Assembly: GCA_021464245.1 (NCBI GenBank)
Contig: JADCRB010000042.1
Location: forward strand, 1 to 64,000
DNA length: 64,000 nucleotides
Origin: Carallia brachiata
Taxonomy: Eukaryota > Streptophyta > Magnoliopsida > Malpighiales > Rhizophoraceae
Reading direction: 5' to 3'
In this document: piece after piece, positions 21,232 to 33,675 of the stretch
Layout: every line of letters begins with the position of its first letter
How positions within the stretch are numbered: position 1 is the first letter of the stretch
Notes under the pieces: model-generated
Database searches by the model: none
What the model was told of the DNA's origin: nothing
Seen by the model: the letters and a program-made list of their open reading frames with translations, nothing else
Translations under genes and position numbers: made by a program

Positions 21232-24200
21232 ATGGAGACGACAAAAGCAGCGCCTACAGGATGTTACAAGTGCGGCCGTCCAGGCCACTGGTCTCGCGAC
21301 TGCCCCGATTCCAATCTCCCCAACCCTAACAATTCCGGGAATCCTGTCGATTCAATTCCCGCTTCTTCTTCTTCGAAATCGTTTTCATTTAAGCCGAGTT
21401 CTAATGGTAATAATTCCAAGTCGTCTTCGGCCGATAAGCCCAAGAAGGTTCCGAGAACCCGCCCGAAGCTCACCCCGGAGCTTCTTCTCGGAGACGATGG
21501 CCTCGGCTACGTTCTTCGTTACTTCCCTCGTCACTTTAAGTATGGCGGCCGTGGCCACGAGGTAATTAACATCAATTTCCTTTCCAATTTTCTAATTTTA
21601 CTATCTGAAAATGCTTTGGTGACGATCAGGCAATATTTACGAGGATTAGGCATCTATTAAGCATTAGGTAATCCATTTAAAAGCTGTTTAAATCATAAGC
21701 ATCCTTTATCAACATTTTCTATGTAGATGAAAATCTTACCAAACATACATCTATGTTATCTAAACTCAACAACGCTCTCCCCACCCCCCGTGTCGCGACC
21801 TTGTAGCTCGGATGATAGTGGCAATATGTCAACAAAATAGAGGTTAAGAGTTCGGACCTTTAACTTTCCCAACTGTCTCATCTTCCGAATCAGTTGGTCT
21901 TGGTCTAAGTCTAGGATATCTCAAAAGAAAAAAAAAACAAAAAAAACAATGCCCCCCTTCCTACTCTCGTTTCAGATCAATGACAGCTTCTTCAGTACAA
22001 TATGTCAGAAAGAAGATCAACCTTATCTGTCTACCGTTCAATGCTCTAATGTTCATGAAAATTATATTCTTTGTCTTCTGCCCTTTTATTTATTTGTCGA
22101 TTTTGCACTTTTTAGGTTAGCAATTTAGGGAATTTGATCAGCTTGTACAGCGAATGGCACTCTCATTTGCTCCCGTACTACTCATTCGATCAATTTGTGC
22201 ATAAGGTGGAACAAGTTGCTGCCACAAAACGCGTAAAGGTGAGACAGTTTAACATTTATTATCGACCTTTTTTCTTTTTAATACGGTTAACGTAGGCTTG
22301 GGATCTCGCCTTTTGAGGGGCTTGAGCACTACCTAGCATTCCATAACTAGGTGAAATAAGAGGCAATATAGTCCACGTGTGTATGTTAATTATCAATTGA
22401 TTATCGCTGTGAGTTACATGGTAAAACTAACAAAGATTATGCACAGTACGACCAGTTAATACTATATGACATGGTATTGAAGATTGACATTGTATTGTCC
22501 TGTCTTCTCCTCTGGTATACTATGATGGTGCACTAGTATTGCGGCTAATTCAAAAAAAAAAAAGCTAAGAAAGAGAGCTATCAAATCTAGTATAAATAAT
22601 TTAAGTTTTGTCAATTTTAATTGTAGAAATTAACATGTAGAATGCATTACTTTAGACGTCTATATCTTGATCGCCATTAAAAGCATAATCTTGTAGCCTA
22701 CTTTCCAAGAAATATTTTGGTCCCACTCAACTATGGTCTTGGAGAAGAAATCTGGAAATAATTACTGTTTTGCGTAAACTGGTAGCATACCTTAGAAAGT
22801 TACAATTCCACTTCACCACAGCCTTTGCCTCCCATCCCTTTGAATTTATGAGCTACTGCTTCTAACAACCTGCCACTTATTATCATGGATAACCCTGCTT
22901 CTATTTTTGATGTCCTTAGTCTGTGATCATTCCTAGTGAATCTGTTAAATTTATGGCTTACCTCAGGTGGAAACTGTTTTGATTAGAAGTTATCAGTCAT
23001 GCTTGATAGGAGGATAAATGAAATCATTGCATAGCTAAACAGGGTACATAAATGATTAACTGCCCACTTTTAAAGGCCTCAATTGGATTTTAAAAATATG
23101 TAGAGCACTTTTCACTATTTTGCTAGTTAGCCCAAACCCATGAAAACAGAGGAGGGTTGCCATTTACATGCCATTGATCTTTGATGAAGGAGGGTGTAGT
23201 TGGGTTGTTCAGCTCTAGGTTTGAAGAGTCAATGCTACGAATATGTCTGAAAGAAGTTTGAGCCTCAAGTTATGAGATCTGAGAATGTATACACTTAGTG
23301 ACATACATAAATGAAATATATTTCAGTTTTGTGTGTAAAAATCTTGTGAGTTAGTGGGCACAGGTGGAAATGAGGCACAAAGATAGTTATGACAAATCTA
23401 GGGGGACATTGAAGCAATTTCCCAAAAGAAGATCATTTTTTTTTTCAAGATCTTTTAGCTGAAGGCCTTCAGTAGCATCTTGGTAACTGCATCTGTTATT
23501 TGCATCCTGAACTTTCATTGGTGCTTCAGCTACCAGCATCTTTAGTACATACATCACATTCATGCACATGATTACAATATATATTTTTTTTACATACTTA
23601 CTGCCCACTTTTAAGCAGATGTGTATTAGAGACTTAAGAGAAGTTGCCAATGGTGGAGATCCTACAAAGTTGCATGAAGCACCAACTACGTTGTCAACCC
23701 AGATAATGAACAAGGTACGCCGGCTCTCTTGCTGTTGAAGAGTATTTAGAGTTTCCAGTTTATGCATTTTGATTGTTTTTGTTAGTGGAAGTATAGAATG
23801 CAGAAAATGATTTTTTAGGGGACAAGGTATCTCGTCAATTTTGGCCTTTTGGAAAATCATGCTGTTGGCTATGGTTTTATGATCAGCCAAATGTGTAACG
23901 TGTTATGTATTATGTTTAATGGACTAGAAAACAAGCAAATAATAAAGGCAATAAATAAACATCAACCATAAAAAGATGTCTCATATTCACGCAGTAACGC
24001 AATTTAAGTCACTAAGCCTTCCTTATAAATTTGCACAAGTGACCGGAATACCGCTAGCCTGCCTGCCTTTCCAATGCCGATATTTTGCATTTAAAATCTC
24101 GGTTTCAAATCCTGTTGTATAAAGTAGAAGGGAACCTAATGCCTGTCAGACATGATAATGCAACTGACTATAGGCACTTTCCATCAACTAACCCTCTCTC

Positions 24201-27200
24201 TGAATCTGTTAGAGTTCCTAGTAGCTGCCAACAGTTGGAAATAGAGAAAGGAGAGAAATGAGGCTAAAATAGGTGGAGACAATTGTCTAGTATATGTTCT
24301 CTGCATTGCATCCTTGTGTATTTATACATAAAATGTAAAATAGGAAAGTAAAATTACAGAAAGGTTATGATACGGTCCTAAGATAGGCACTGATGCAAGT
24401 GCATCCCTAACTTAGGCTAATAAACAGCAAATCAAATTCCTAATTCCTGTTTCCATTTATCTGTCAACATCCACTTTTCTGAAACACCTCTTTACATGCT
24501 CCGAAATCCTAGTTGAACATCTATGAGCTTCCTTGTTGAGATTGATACCTATCAAATTTCACGTGAATTGATGGTCTCCATACTCGTAAAGTCTCATGGG
24601 GAGAATGCCATCACCCAGTTACAATCCCCCAAAATAATCCTCATGTAATGAATGGAAATTATACATGAAATGCCTGCTCTAGAATATTAAACTTGAGTGG
24701 GCCCACTATAGTAATCTAGAGCAAATCAAGGAGAAAAAGAAAGAATAGCAATGATAAATGGGAGAGAAGTTTGAAGCGAAGAAAGAACAGTGTAAAAGGG
24801 GTTTGAGAGAAACTTACAACACAACAGGGGCACTTTGTGCATTTCACACCATAGGGGTGACTTATATAGGTGAAGGGAAAAGAAGAAAAATGGTGTGCTA
24901 AATAGTTTGTGGAAACTTGAGTAATAACTTGTTGAATTTTAACGTTAATCTAGCAAAATTAGGAACGGGATTAGATGGGGGTAAGCCTAAAAAACATTCT
25001 TAACCTTTATGAACTTTTGCAAATGTCGTCCTATAACTTTTTGATTTTTCAAATCGGTCCTAAATCGTTTGGTATCATTTCATTTCAGTCCATTTTTGGA
25101 CGGTATTTAGTCAATCAGTTAAAAGAAGGTATTTGATTAAATGAAATATGATTCAATAAATCCAAATTCCTTCCAAAAATGGACTCAATGAACAAAACCA
25201 AAAGGTTAAGGACTGAATCCAAAATGTAATAGGACATCATTGTGAAAATCTGTGAAGGTTTAGAACTAATTTTTGACTTATCCTGGTTAGACGAGCCTGA
25301 GCTATTAATTGTATATGTTACTAATAAATTGGCCAAACTTGAACTGCATAAGTTGTCTTATGATCCCCAATTCTGTCAGTGGAAGTGCCGAGTAAGGTAT
25401 ATCAAGCTAAATGCTTTGAAGAACTGATGATTGACAGCACGATTTATGTTGTTGGCTATACTGGTGTCAGACTGTGACTTAATGCCCTTCATATACTAAT
25501 TAGTTGTAGACAAACTCACAAGGTAAAAGGCTTTGCCTTACTCATGCACCTTTTGAGTTTTTGGACTTAAGTTGCTGATTCCTAGGCCTGAGGTGGCTAA
25601 CCACTTTTCTGTTTATGTAAGATGTTGAGGGTTAGTTGAAAATAACAGAAATTTTTTGACTTGTTCTTTAGAGAGAAAGACATCCCTTCATTGTTGTCAT
25701 TAATGGCTAATAATAATTGTCTTCTGTTCTCTATCGATTTTATTGCCTTACCCCCACCCACTATCCACTATTGTTCTCTTTGCCCATCTTACTCCATAAT
25801 AGGAAAACAGTTATCCTTCATTTTGTCTTATTGAAGCTTTATTGATTTCTATTAGATCTTTCAAATCCTGCTGAGGCCACAAACACTGAAGAACCTTTTC
25901 ATATGAGAGATCCATCAGCACAGAACCATGATGCAGATGTTACCCAGAAGGCATGCTTCGGAAGACTTCTGAGATTGATGCCCGAGAAGTTTGCATTCTT
26001 TCAAATCAGTTTCCTCAAGTTTTTGTTTACTGATTTCTGCGGTTCTGTTGTCACATCAAGTTTTCAGAATATGTTGGCTAGTTGAGTTATCTTACTAACA
26101 GTATCGTTTAGATATTCTGTACCATTTAGATATTCTGTCGGTTTTCACAGCCACTTTATGTGAATATTTGTAAATCCAGAGTTATAACTAGGACAGTAAC
26201 TTGAAGTTGCCATAGAATTCCCCAACATTTTAGTGGTGGTTGCTTGAATCAGTACCAAACTAAACAGAATTTGCAGCTTGATTCTTCAATTCGGTTCCAA
26301 AATCGTGTTGTCGTCTATTTGTTCTTTTTGTAGCTTCTTAACATCTTATTGAACAGTTTACAGGAATTTCATTTAGATTTATAATGCCCACAGGTAACAT
26401 TGATTTGACTCTGAAAAATGTTCCCTTGAGATCCTGTTTGTCTCACCTATGATGTTTGGTAGAAGAATATGTTTTTGATTCATGCTTCTTACTAGTAACT
26501 GTAAGTTACTATTACACCATGAAACTTTAAATTTCTTGACATGATATTAGGGACTCAAATTGAATCTAATGAAGATTACAAAGTGTAAAAAAGCCTCTTG
26601 CGGTAATAATATTTCAAGTATTGTATCTTTTGAAATTGCATTTGACATAAACACCAAGCTGAATTTCAAGTGCAGTTAATATTTCACGGCTATGGCAAGG
26701 ATTTTCACATCATCAAATGTTTGTATACCTTTGTTTTTTATTTGGACAAGTTTTTAATTTTAGAAGATAGCTTTGTGACAGTTCTTATTATTGTGATTAC
26801 TGCAAACCAATGCTGTCTTTTTTTTTGGCTTAAAATGTTTGCAAATAAAAGATTATTGGATGCTTGCTCTAATACTGGTTTAGTTTAGCCCTAATTTTCA
26901 ATTTTCTGGTCTTATTAGGCAAATCATCTTAGAAACAGATCAAACTTGTTTACCTAATTTAGTTTCTTTAGGATGAAATCCATAATCTTTTTGTGAGTTT
27001 TGAGAACTGGACCATGCACATCCCTGCTAACTGTGTTGTGGCTGCTAATTTGAATAGTGCGTTACCAGAAAACTTCGCAATTCAGTCAACTGTGTCGAAA
27101 GTGAGGGGTGAATTAACTTGGTGAGAAAGCAGATGCTTTAGATAGATGTATATGAAAGTTTTATTGTCCTATCCAGAAACCAGTTCAGATGCAAGATTTG

Positions 27201-28771
27201 TTGCTCTACTGGGAACTGATAGCTCTATCTTTTATGCTTGCAAAGTAGAGCCACAAACTATGATTAAAAAGAAAATGCCTGTATTGGTGCCAATAAGTAG
27301 ACATAGGTCACAATTTAACAGTTGTGGTTCAGCTTGCGGTTGCTCTGGCAGAATGGTTGCTAGTAAATGATTCAATCTCAAATATGTTCCTGTGAAGGCC
27401 TTAGACATGTATATTTTGCCCTCATTATCTTCTTTGATTTCCAAATGTCATGTCTATCTGTCTGATTAATCTTTATACTGTCTTCAAATGACTAATGTTA
27501 TGTTTTTATTTTTCTGGAAAATTATTGGAAAAATTCTGCAATTTTCAGTTTTGAAAGTGTGGGAATTTCTGTTTAAATGGCATAATTTTCCCACATAACT
27601 GAACTGCTTGACCTTAGGTTTGTAAAACACACAAATACATTATAAGAAATTTGCTCGAATGGATCTCTTAGTTGTTGAGAGGGAGCCCAATACTTATGTA
27701 TACAAAATATGAAATTTGCTTGAGTTTCTGCTTGAGTCTTAATGATATTCCTTCTCATTTTTGGTGGCTTTTAGGCATTTGAACTATGTGCAAACTATCA
27801 CTTAAGCATAACTCAGGTGGTGATTTGTTGAAATGATGATGTGTGCCACATCCATATGACATATTTGTGCACAAAGCCACCGAGGTTAACATTTACATGG
27901 TCCTGACTTCTTGTCATCGCTTTATAAGCAACACGCCCTTATTCCTTTCAATATTTTTGAAAAAGAAAAAATATTCCGTCCATGTACTTCTTCCTGAATT
28001 TGTATGCTTTCAATTCTTATAAGACAATGTTGTTGACTTTTTTTTCAGTTCTTCATCAAGTCTCTTCTGTAATAATTCCTTACGATTTTACACCTATGCA
28101 CGCTTGGTCTATCTCTGTTTCCTTTTCATTATATAATCACTGTCATTCATCATCATTACCTTCTCCATATCACCCCCACCTTTTTTGAAAATGAGGGCTT
28201 GTTCTCTGATTAGCTACGTCCATATTGTCATAAAAAAATTGCTGCTGTTCTGTTCACTTTTTTTTTAAAAACCTTTTTGTGAGCGTTGATCTCATAGATG
28301 CTGTTTCTAGACTCCATTGGAAAAAAAAAAATAAAAAGAAAGAAAGTAGAAATGAGCATTATTGTTAACTCTTTGAAAGGTGAGTTTTAGTGTAACAGTA
28401 AGGTTACGTTATTTGACTTAAAGGTTACAAGTTTGAATGGTGGAAATAAATTTTTTTTTTTTTTTTGTGAAAACTAAGTTAAAGCTACGTACATATGATT
28501 TTTTTTTAGACCCAATTAGTGCAGGAGTCTTGAGTACTAAGAAGATGTCCTTCTATGGTTAAGTATTTGCATTTACTGAATCATTGATTTCCTGGTTGTT
28601 GTTCAGGGAACGTCTCAGGCCACAGGCAGTGACCTGACACTACCAAACCAGAATGTAGGATCTAACTCTTCCGCAGATGTTCAGATCACAGATGAACAAC
28701 GAGCTCGGATGGAAGCTCACAGATTGAAGGCATTGGAAAAAGCTGCTGCTCGGAGTCGCTCGATGCATTGA
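21232..28771 (+). CDS. TIPIN: TIPIN/Swi3-type replication-fork protection protein with CCHC knuckle
   Basis: Exons read: 21232-21561, 22116-22238, 23619-23714, a tentative 25876-25950, and the last exon 28607-28771, all in phase. Exon 1 encodes a CCHC zinc knuckle (CYKCGRPGHWSRDC, residues 11-24), a Ser/Asn-rich linker and the start of the Swi3 domain (RPKLTPELLLGDDGLGYVLR). Exons 2 and 3 complete Swi3 (LYSEWHSHLLPYYSFDQF, then MCIRDLR). The last exon has the basic helix ITDEQRARMEAHRLKALEKA. In eukaryotes this family partners Timeless/Tof1 to stabilise stalled replication forks and support the S-phase checkpoint; the zinc knuckle fusion is usual for plant members. The middle of the model is uncertain: the tentative exon needs a GC donor (AAG|GCATGC), and as read the protein is about 262 residues, possibly missing an exon. 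Confidence 0.88.
21795..21945 (+). repeat. Possible SINE in TIPIN intron 1
   Basis: A tRNA-like start (GTAGCTCGGATGATAGTGGC), a B-box-like GTTAAGAGTTCGGACC and an A-rich tail after TATCTCAAAAG suggest a short SINE. I found no convincing target duplication. Confidence 0.35.
24997..25266. mobile_element. Foldback element in TIPIN intron 3
   Basis: Arms of about 100 bp (24997-25102 and 25171-25266) are imperfect inverted copies. Both contain CTTAACCTTT-like, GTCCTAT-like and CAGTCC..TTTTTGG-like blocks. The ~70 bp spacer has no coding content. It resembles a nonautonomous DNA transposon. Confidence 0.6.
28375..28552 (+). repeat. AU-type tRNA SINE close to the last TIPIN exon
   Basis: The order is an A-box-like GTGTAACAGTAAGGTTA, a B-box-like GTTACAAGTTTGAATGG, a T-run, CTACGTACATATGAT, and an end block AGACCCAATTAGTGCAGGAG. 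This matches the architecture of the widespread plant AU-SINE group. It ends about 55 bases upstream of the last TIPIN exon. Confidence 0.6.
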
Positions 28772-28865
28772 AGTCGATTGTGTTTTGCATTTTGCGCACT
28801 TCGAATCTATGTCCATTAACGCATAACTGTGAGGATGATGACATTCTTTTGTTGCTGATTGCTTA

Positions 28866-28866
<1 letters not shown>

Positions 28867-28897
<31 letters not shown>

Positions 28898-28902
28898 GGG
28901 GG
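28867..28902. repeat. T10-G26 homopolymer junction
   Basis: A run of about 10 T (28867-28876) passes directly into 26 uninterrupted G (28877-28902), roughly 100 bases after the TIPIN stop codon. Confidence 0.95.
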
Positions 28903-31147
28903 TCCAAAATTCATAATTGTGAAAAGTTGTGATTGCTTAAATATTGCATGATGATACTTTTTTTTTTTTGGTCCATTAGACTTATTTGGATCAAGAATAA
29001 TATAATTAGAGTAGTATTTCTCTTTCTATAAATCTCAAGTCTGCCTTCTTAAAATTAGAATTTAATACCAAAACAATCTAAATAGATAAATATCACAAGA
29101 AGGTTGCAACAGTATAATGAATCTGCTAAATATCAAGTTATAAGTGAAGAGAAAAAATAATTATCTTAGAAGTTTCAACTTTGACCTTTTTATAGCGTAT
29201 GCTCTCCCCTTAGTGATCCTTCTTGGGAGTTAAATCCACTGCACATCTATTTAATTGAGACCCTTAATCCTTTACATTTTCTCAGTCACCTAACCTTAAT
29301 GATACGAGCTTTTCACAAGCTTTTTTATCTTTTAGAAAACCAAATTATTTCTCTCTTTAAATGCAAAGTACGCTCTCTTTTTGTTTTTTTTTTCGCCGTT
29401 TTGTTGATCATACAATAATCTCTCTGTTTTTTTTTTTTGCAAATCATACAATAATCTCTTCAATTTGTGCATTTTATCAAAAAAAAAAGTGTATTATAAA
29501 TATATTAATTATTGCATCTATAAACTAAAAATGTGTTTATTTGTTATCATCATTTAACCTTGTTCCTTAGAGAGTACCAATTATTTGAGTCCTATTGCAT
29601 CCGATCATATTTCTTTCATATCTAATAATAATGTTAACGAGTCATTTATAAAATGTTAAGCAATCTGACCTAAGTTAATGTAGAAGAAAATACAATCGAT
29701 AAGCAGCTTACCACCTCAAGTAATACAAACATGCAATTTATTTATAGAATGTTAAGTCAAATTAGTCATTGTCACTGAAAATTTTCAGCTATTTGGAGAA
29801 TCAGTCACGATTTATTACGAATATGAAAGTTTTATCGCGGTTCATCAGTTGACCCTTGCATTGGTCGATCACAAATCTTCTGTCGACCTCCTTTGGCGCA
29901 TAAGGCAGAATATCAAGGGTCGACTACTTGTTGGTTATTCGTTGACAAATCCAAACTGTCGACTCCTAAACTTTTTATATTAAGGTCCCTCCATTAATCT
30001 AAATTTTTGGGAGAAAATTACACATTACACGCTAAAATTTAGGGTTATAATTACATTCTACATTTTATATTTTTGATAATTACAAAAAAAAACCAACATT
30101 GATGAGCGGTAACAAAAGACACCTTTGGTTAACTAGCTATTAGCAAAAGTTAATTTTAATCACAAAGTGTCATTACAAATGGTTTGAAGGACCAAAATGC
30201 TCTTATTTGCCAAAAAAAAAAAAAAAATGAAAGTAGTCGTTGGCCATGCCATGTTAGAGAATTACATAATTGTGGAGATTTGAATGTAATCCCGTCAGGA
30301 TTTTAACAATCGATTATTATGGAAATTGTATATTTGGATGTAAACAAATTAAGATTTTAATAATAAATCAATACTAATTTAGAATCCAAGCATTATTACA
30401 ATATAATTGTCTTATATGTAAGAATATATATATATCTCTATATGTATATATATATATATCTGTGTGTGTGTAAGACACACAATTCAATAACTTTTATTGA
30501 TATTTAGACCATGGACATAGATTTATACATTGTAAGTGTTATCTTTTCTCTTTTTATTTTTTATTTTTTGACCTATGTTCACATAGTTTTTTTCTGTATT
30601 TTAACAAACCAAAATCATGCAGAAGCAAGGCCAAAAACAGATCCGTATATATATAGACAACTTCATCAATCATATGGTTTCCTTCCATCTTTTCCTATAT
30701 CTCCTCCTCCTTTTTGCTTTCTCCACAGGCAGCTCAAAAGAGAAAAGGCTTTAACTACCTGTGGTTAGACATTAAGATGAATGCCCACGGCACAATCGTT
30801 AGCCAGACCAAAAATTACCCTCAATTATGCTTTGACGATTGCCCTCAAATGCAGAACTGCATCATCGCTATGCACAAACAATAGGCAAACATACCACATC
30901 ATGCAGTAAAACAAGACCAAGTACTTGAATGATAGACTTCAAAGAAAATTACAAACATACGTGAATGGCTACAAAACGCTTGAACGAATTTCCGTAAGTG
31001 GACCTGATCTTTGTGATGACTTTTTGACAGGATATTGTCCAAGAATTGTGACACATTTATACAACGGAGACGGTTAACACAATGGAAAATTTGTGGCATC
31101 TGAGCAACGGACGGCCTGAAATTTCATCGGACCAGGAAACATATATA
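28903..31147. other. AT-rich intergenic region, no gene recognised
   Basis: Low-complexity AT-rich sequence with T-runs and TA/TG microsatellites (about 30424-30476). No open frame with a recognisable domain. Confidence 0.5.
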
Positions 31148-31475
31148 CAAGTTAACTAAAGCTGATTTGGAATATGATCTTTATGGATCTATTATAGCAG
31201 AGTATTTGTACTATTTGAAACGCTTTTGGATGTGTTGCTCAAAACATACTCTACAAGAAGAAAATTGTGCTGATTTTCTTGCTAACCTTAGACACATTTC
31301 GTGAGAAAAGCTAGTGGTATGTGCAGAGCGGCCTTTTGGTTTGACTGAGCTGCTAGTGCGGGGCGTTGCCTTGTCTAGAAGCAACTATTTGTGTCAATGA
31401 TGGCTCTTATTTTGTTATTTCATGTAATTTTTCGTTTTTATTTCTTTCTTCTCTCGTTATAGAAAAAAAAAAGAT
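31148..31475 (+). mobile_element. 3' remnant of a LINE-type element (RNase H fragment)
   Basis: A frame open to 31314 reads like the end of a plant non-LTR RNase H, with a YGSIIAEYL stretch and EENCADFLANLRHIS before a stop. A segment of the form RPFGLTELLVRGVA follows, then a T-rich tail ending in an A-run at about 31461-31471. This is typical of a 5'-truncated LINE. The call rests on short motifs only. Confidence 0.45.
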
Positions 31476-31737
31476 ATAATTATGGGAGCAAATGAAAATT
31501 ACCAATATTGTATTTTTTTCTCTTTTTATTATTTATGAGTTTCAATATTTATTATTTTTTGGTACAATTCCAATATTGTAGTATGGCAGCAAATGAAAAT
31601 TACCTAGTTAATAAAGTATATCATTCAATTTGATTAACAAAATTAAATGACTAATTTAGACCTACATTATGATTGTAATTTACCTTCAGTCTTGCCCTCA
31701 ATTCTACTATGCTTCGACAGGTCATAAATAAATTGAA

Positions 31738-31945
31738 GCTACAAAACTACATACGGTGGATGGAGCACGATGACATCGAACGAGCCGAAGAGATGAAGAG
31801 AAAGGGAAAAATGGGCATGGGCCTAATCACTTTGTGGCATTCGGTTGCATCCATTAACAAGGCTTGTATTTTGTCAATTGATTTTAGTGTAGGCTATCAA
31901 TATCATATTAGATTACAAAAATCCAATCATTCATTTATATAAAAA
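31738..31945 (+). repeat. Duplicated block upstream of NAC-A
   Basis: This block (GGATGGAGCACGATGACATCGA and onward, diverged) matches 40748-40897 upstream of NAC-B. It is open in one frame here but has stops in the other copy, so I treat it as noncoding duplicated flank. Confidence 0.7.
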
Positions 31946-32416
31946 TAATAATAACTACATCAAAATTCATGTCATAAAATATCTCATTAAATATATGACA
32001 AATTTATTTCTTTTTTTTTTAAATTTAACGCTATTAAAAAAATTAATTAATTCTTTCTACAATAATAATAGTTAAAATATTTTATAATACAAATTTTATA
32101 TCATTAATTTTTATATAATTACAATCTATTTAAGTAATATAGAAAAAAGACAAGAATATCCTTTACAAAAAACAAAAAGCCAAAGAAGAGTCATCCATTA
32201 TATCCATACATACGTCGCCGTTTTTTCTCAACAAAAACATTTTGTGGCCCATCGCCTAGTCCGTTTATAAAAGAGGGAAGCGAACTAAATTGGAAATATT
32301 TTTGAGACAAAACTAAATTGGAAATTTGCCAATGCAAGTTGTTGGCAGCAACCGACCAGTCCAGACTAGTCCTCCATGCACACGGAAATCCTCTATTCTT
32401 CACATAATTTTTTGGC

Positions 32417-32423
32417 TATAAAT
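32417..32423 (+). promoter_or_regulatory. TATA box of NAC-A
   Basis: TATAAAT lies 272 bases upstream of the ATG. The same box in the same context (GGCTATAAATTCATTCC here) is found for NAC-B at 42719-42725 and inverted for NAC-C at 60770-60776. Confidence 0.65.
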
Positions 32424-32688
32424 TCATTCCAATTCCTGCCCACCAAGAACAACAGCACTACTGCAAAAAGGCATCTCCTTTCTTCTTTTCTCTACTCTGT
32501 TCTTTTAATTTTCTCGTTTTCGCCTTCTTTTTCTCGAAACCCCACTTGCTTTCTTTGCTTACAAACCGTTTTCCTCTCGGTGTTTTCTTTGTCGGAAAAA
32601 CAATTAACGTATAAACCCTCGCTTGCCTAAACGAAGACACAGCAGAGCGACTGATCTGGAAAATTAATTCTTGAGAGCAGCATTCATT

Positions 32689-33675
32689 ATGTTGCAGGAA
32701 ATCAAACCAAGAATGGGGTTGGTTCCAGGGCTGAGGTTTTTCCCAACGGAACAAGAGTTAGTTGGTGACTATCTGTACAAGAAGATGACTGGCAATTTGA
32801 CTCCAGAACAAGGTTTCTTTGTCAGGGATTTTGATTTGTATGGCGAAGAAGAGCCCTGGCAAGTATGGGATAGATTTGAGGGCCAGAAATTGAATGAAAT
32901 CGAGGATCTTTACTTCTTTACTACTCTGAAGAAGAAATTTGAAAAGGGGTCGAGAATTGACCGAACCGTTGGGTCTGGTGGGGGTACTTGGCTGAGCAAG
33001 AATTCGGCTGAGAGCATTGGAGTACACGCTGCGGACGGTTGCTGCATTGTGGGCTACAAGAAGAGGTTAACCTACACAAATCAAAGTTCTGATCACAATG
33101 GTTGCTGGATTATTCATGAGTATAGCTTGTGTTTGGAGCAACCCCACGACAAGAACAACAACATTGTGCTCTGTCGATTGAGGAAGAATCAGCCTGCTGC
33201 TCATGGTGTTGCTTTTGAAGGAAATAAGGATAATAAAGAGAAGTCAGAGAAGAGTGCAAGAAATCCACCCAAAAAGAGAAAGTTGAATAATATGAAGGCA
33301 GAAACAGAGCAAAGGGTTGATGATGATGCCCAATTTCAAGTATCTGATGTTGAGCTCATTGAAACCCCCATGTATATTGAGCCCAGCTATTTGATGATTG
33401 ATAAAGAGACATCAAGTGTTCAAGAAAACACTGCCACTACTGGGGTACTAGAAAATGCAGCACCAAAAACTTCTGGGTATTTGGTTAAGGAAAGCAACAG
33501 GTTTCAACAAGAGATCGGAGTTGGAGCAGAGATGGCAACAACAACAACCTTTGGAGTTTCTGAACAAGACCCAGTTTCACCGCTTGATGTGACTCTACTC
33601 CCGCAATTATTTGCTGAATTACCACAGGACCCTACTGACAATGAGTGTTTCATGGACGATAACTCGGAGGACTGA
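32689..33675 (+). CDS. NAC-domain transcription factor, copy A
   Basis: Intronless frame of 328 residues from ATG 32689 (upstream in-frame codons lack an ATG). A divergent NAC domain covers about residues 10-150. Subdomain A is PGLRFFPTEQELVGDYL, the middle keeps WQVWDRFEG and DLYFFTTLKKK, the C region is reduced to RIDRTVGSGGGTW, and the D region ends GCWIIHEYSL. A basic NLS-like PPKKRKL lies near residue 193. NAC proteins bind DNA as dimers through this domain. Compared with copy B the C-terminal half lacks about 60 residues before EQDPVSPLD, and a stop arises about 19 codons early: the bases after the TGA still align with B's C-terminal codons. It may be a functional shortened paralogue or an early stage of decay. 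Confidence 0.88.
   Translation: MLQEIKPRMGLVPGLRFFPTEQELVGDYLYKKMTGNLTPEQGFFVRDFDLYGEEEPWQVWDRFEGQKLNEIEDLYFFTTLKKKFEKGSRIDRTVGSGGGTWLSKNSAESIGVHAADGCCIVGYKKRLTYTNQSSDHNGCWIIHEYSLCLEQPHDKNNNIVLCRLRKNQPAAHGVAFEGNKDNKEKSEKSARNPPKKRKLNNMKAETEQRVDDDAQFQVSDVELIETPMYIEPSYLMIDKETSSVQENTATTGVLENAAPKTSGYLVKESNRFQQEIGVGAEMATTTTFGVSEQDPVSPLDVTLLPQLFAELPQDPTDNECFMDDNSED

Noticed and set aside
26972..27121. Open, splice-flanked stretch in the TIPIN intron (acceptor TTCTTTAG, donor GTGAGA)
   Set aside because: Its composition does not resemble any part of TIPIN and the frame does not fit the phases of the flanking exons convincingly.
32671..32688. Upstream extension of NAC-A
   Set aside because: It begins at TTG; the first ATG in frame with good context is 32689. 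The same applies to 42846 for NAC-B and 53497 for the pseudokinase.
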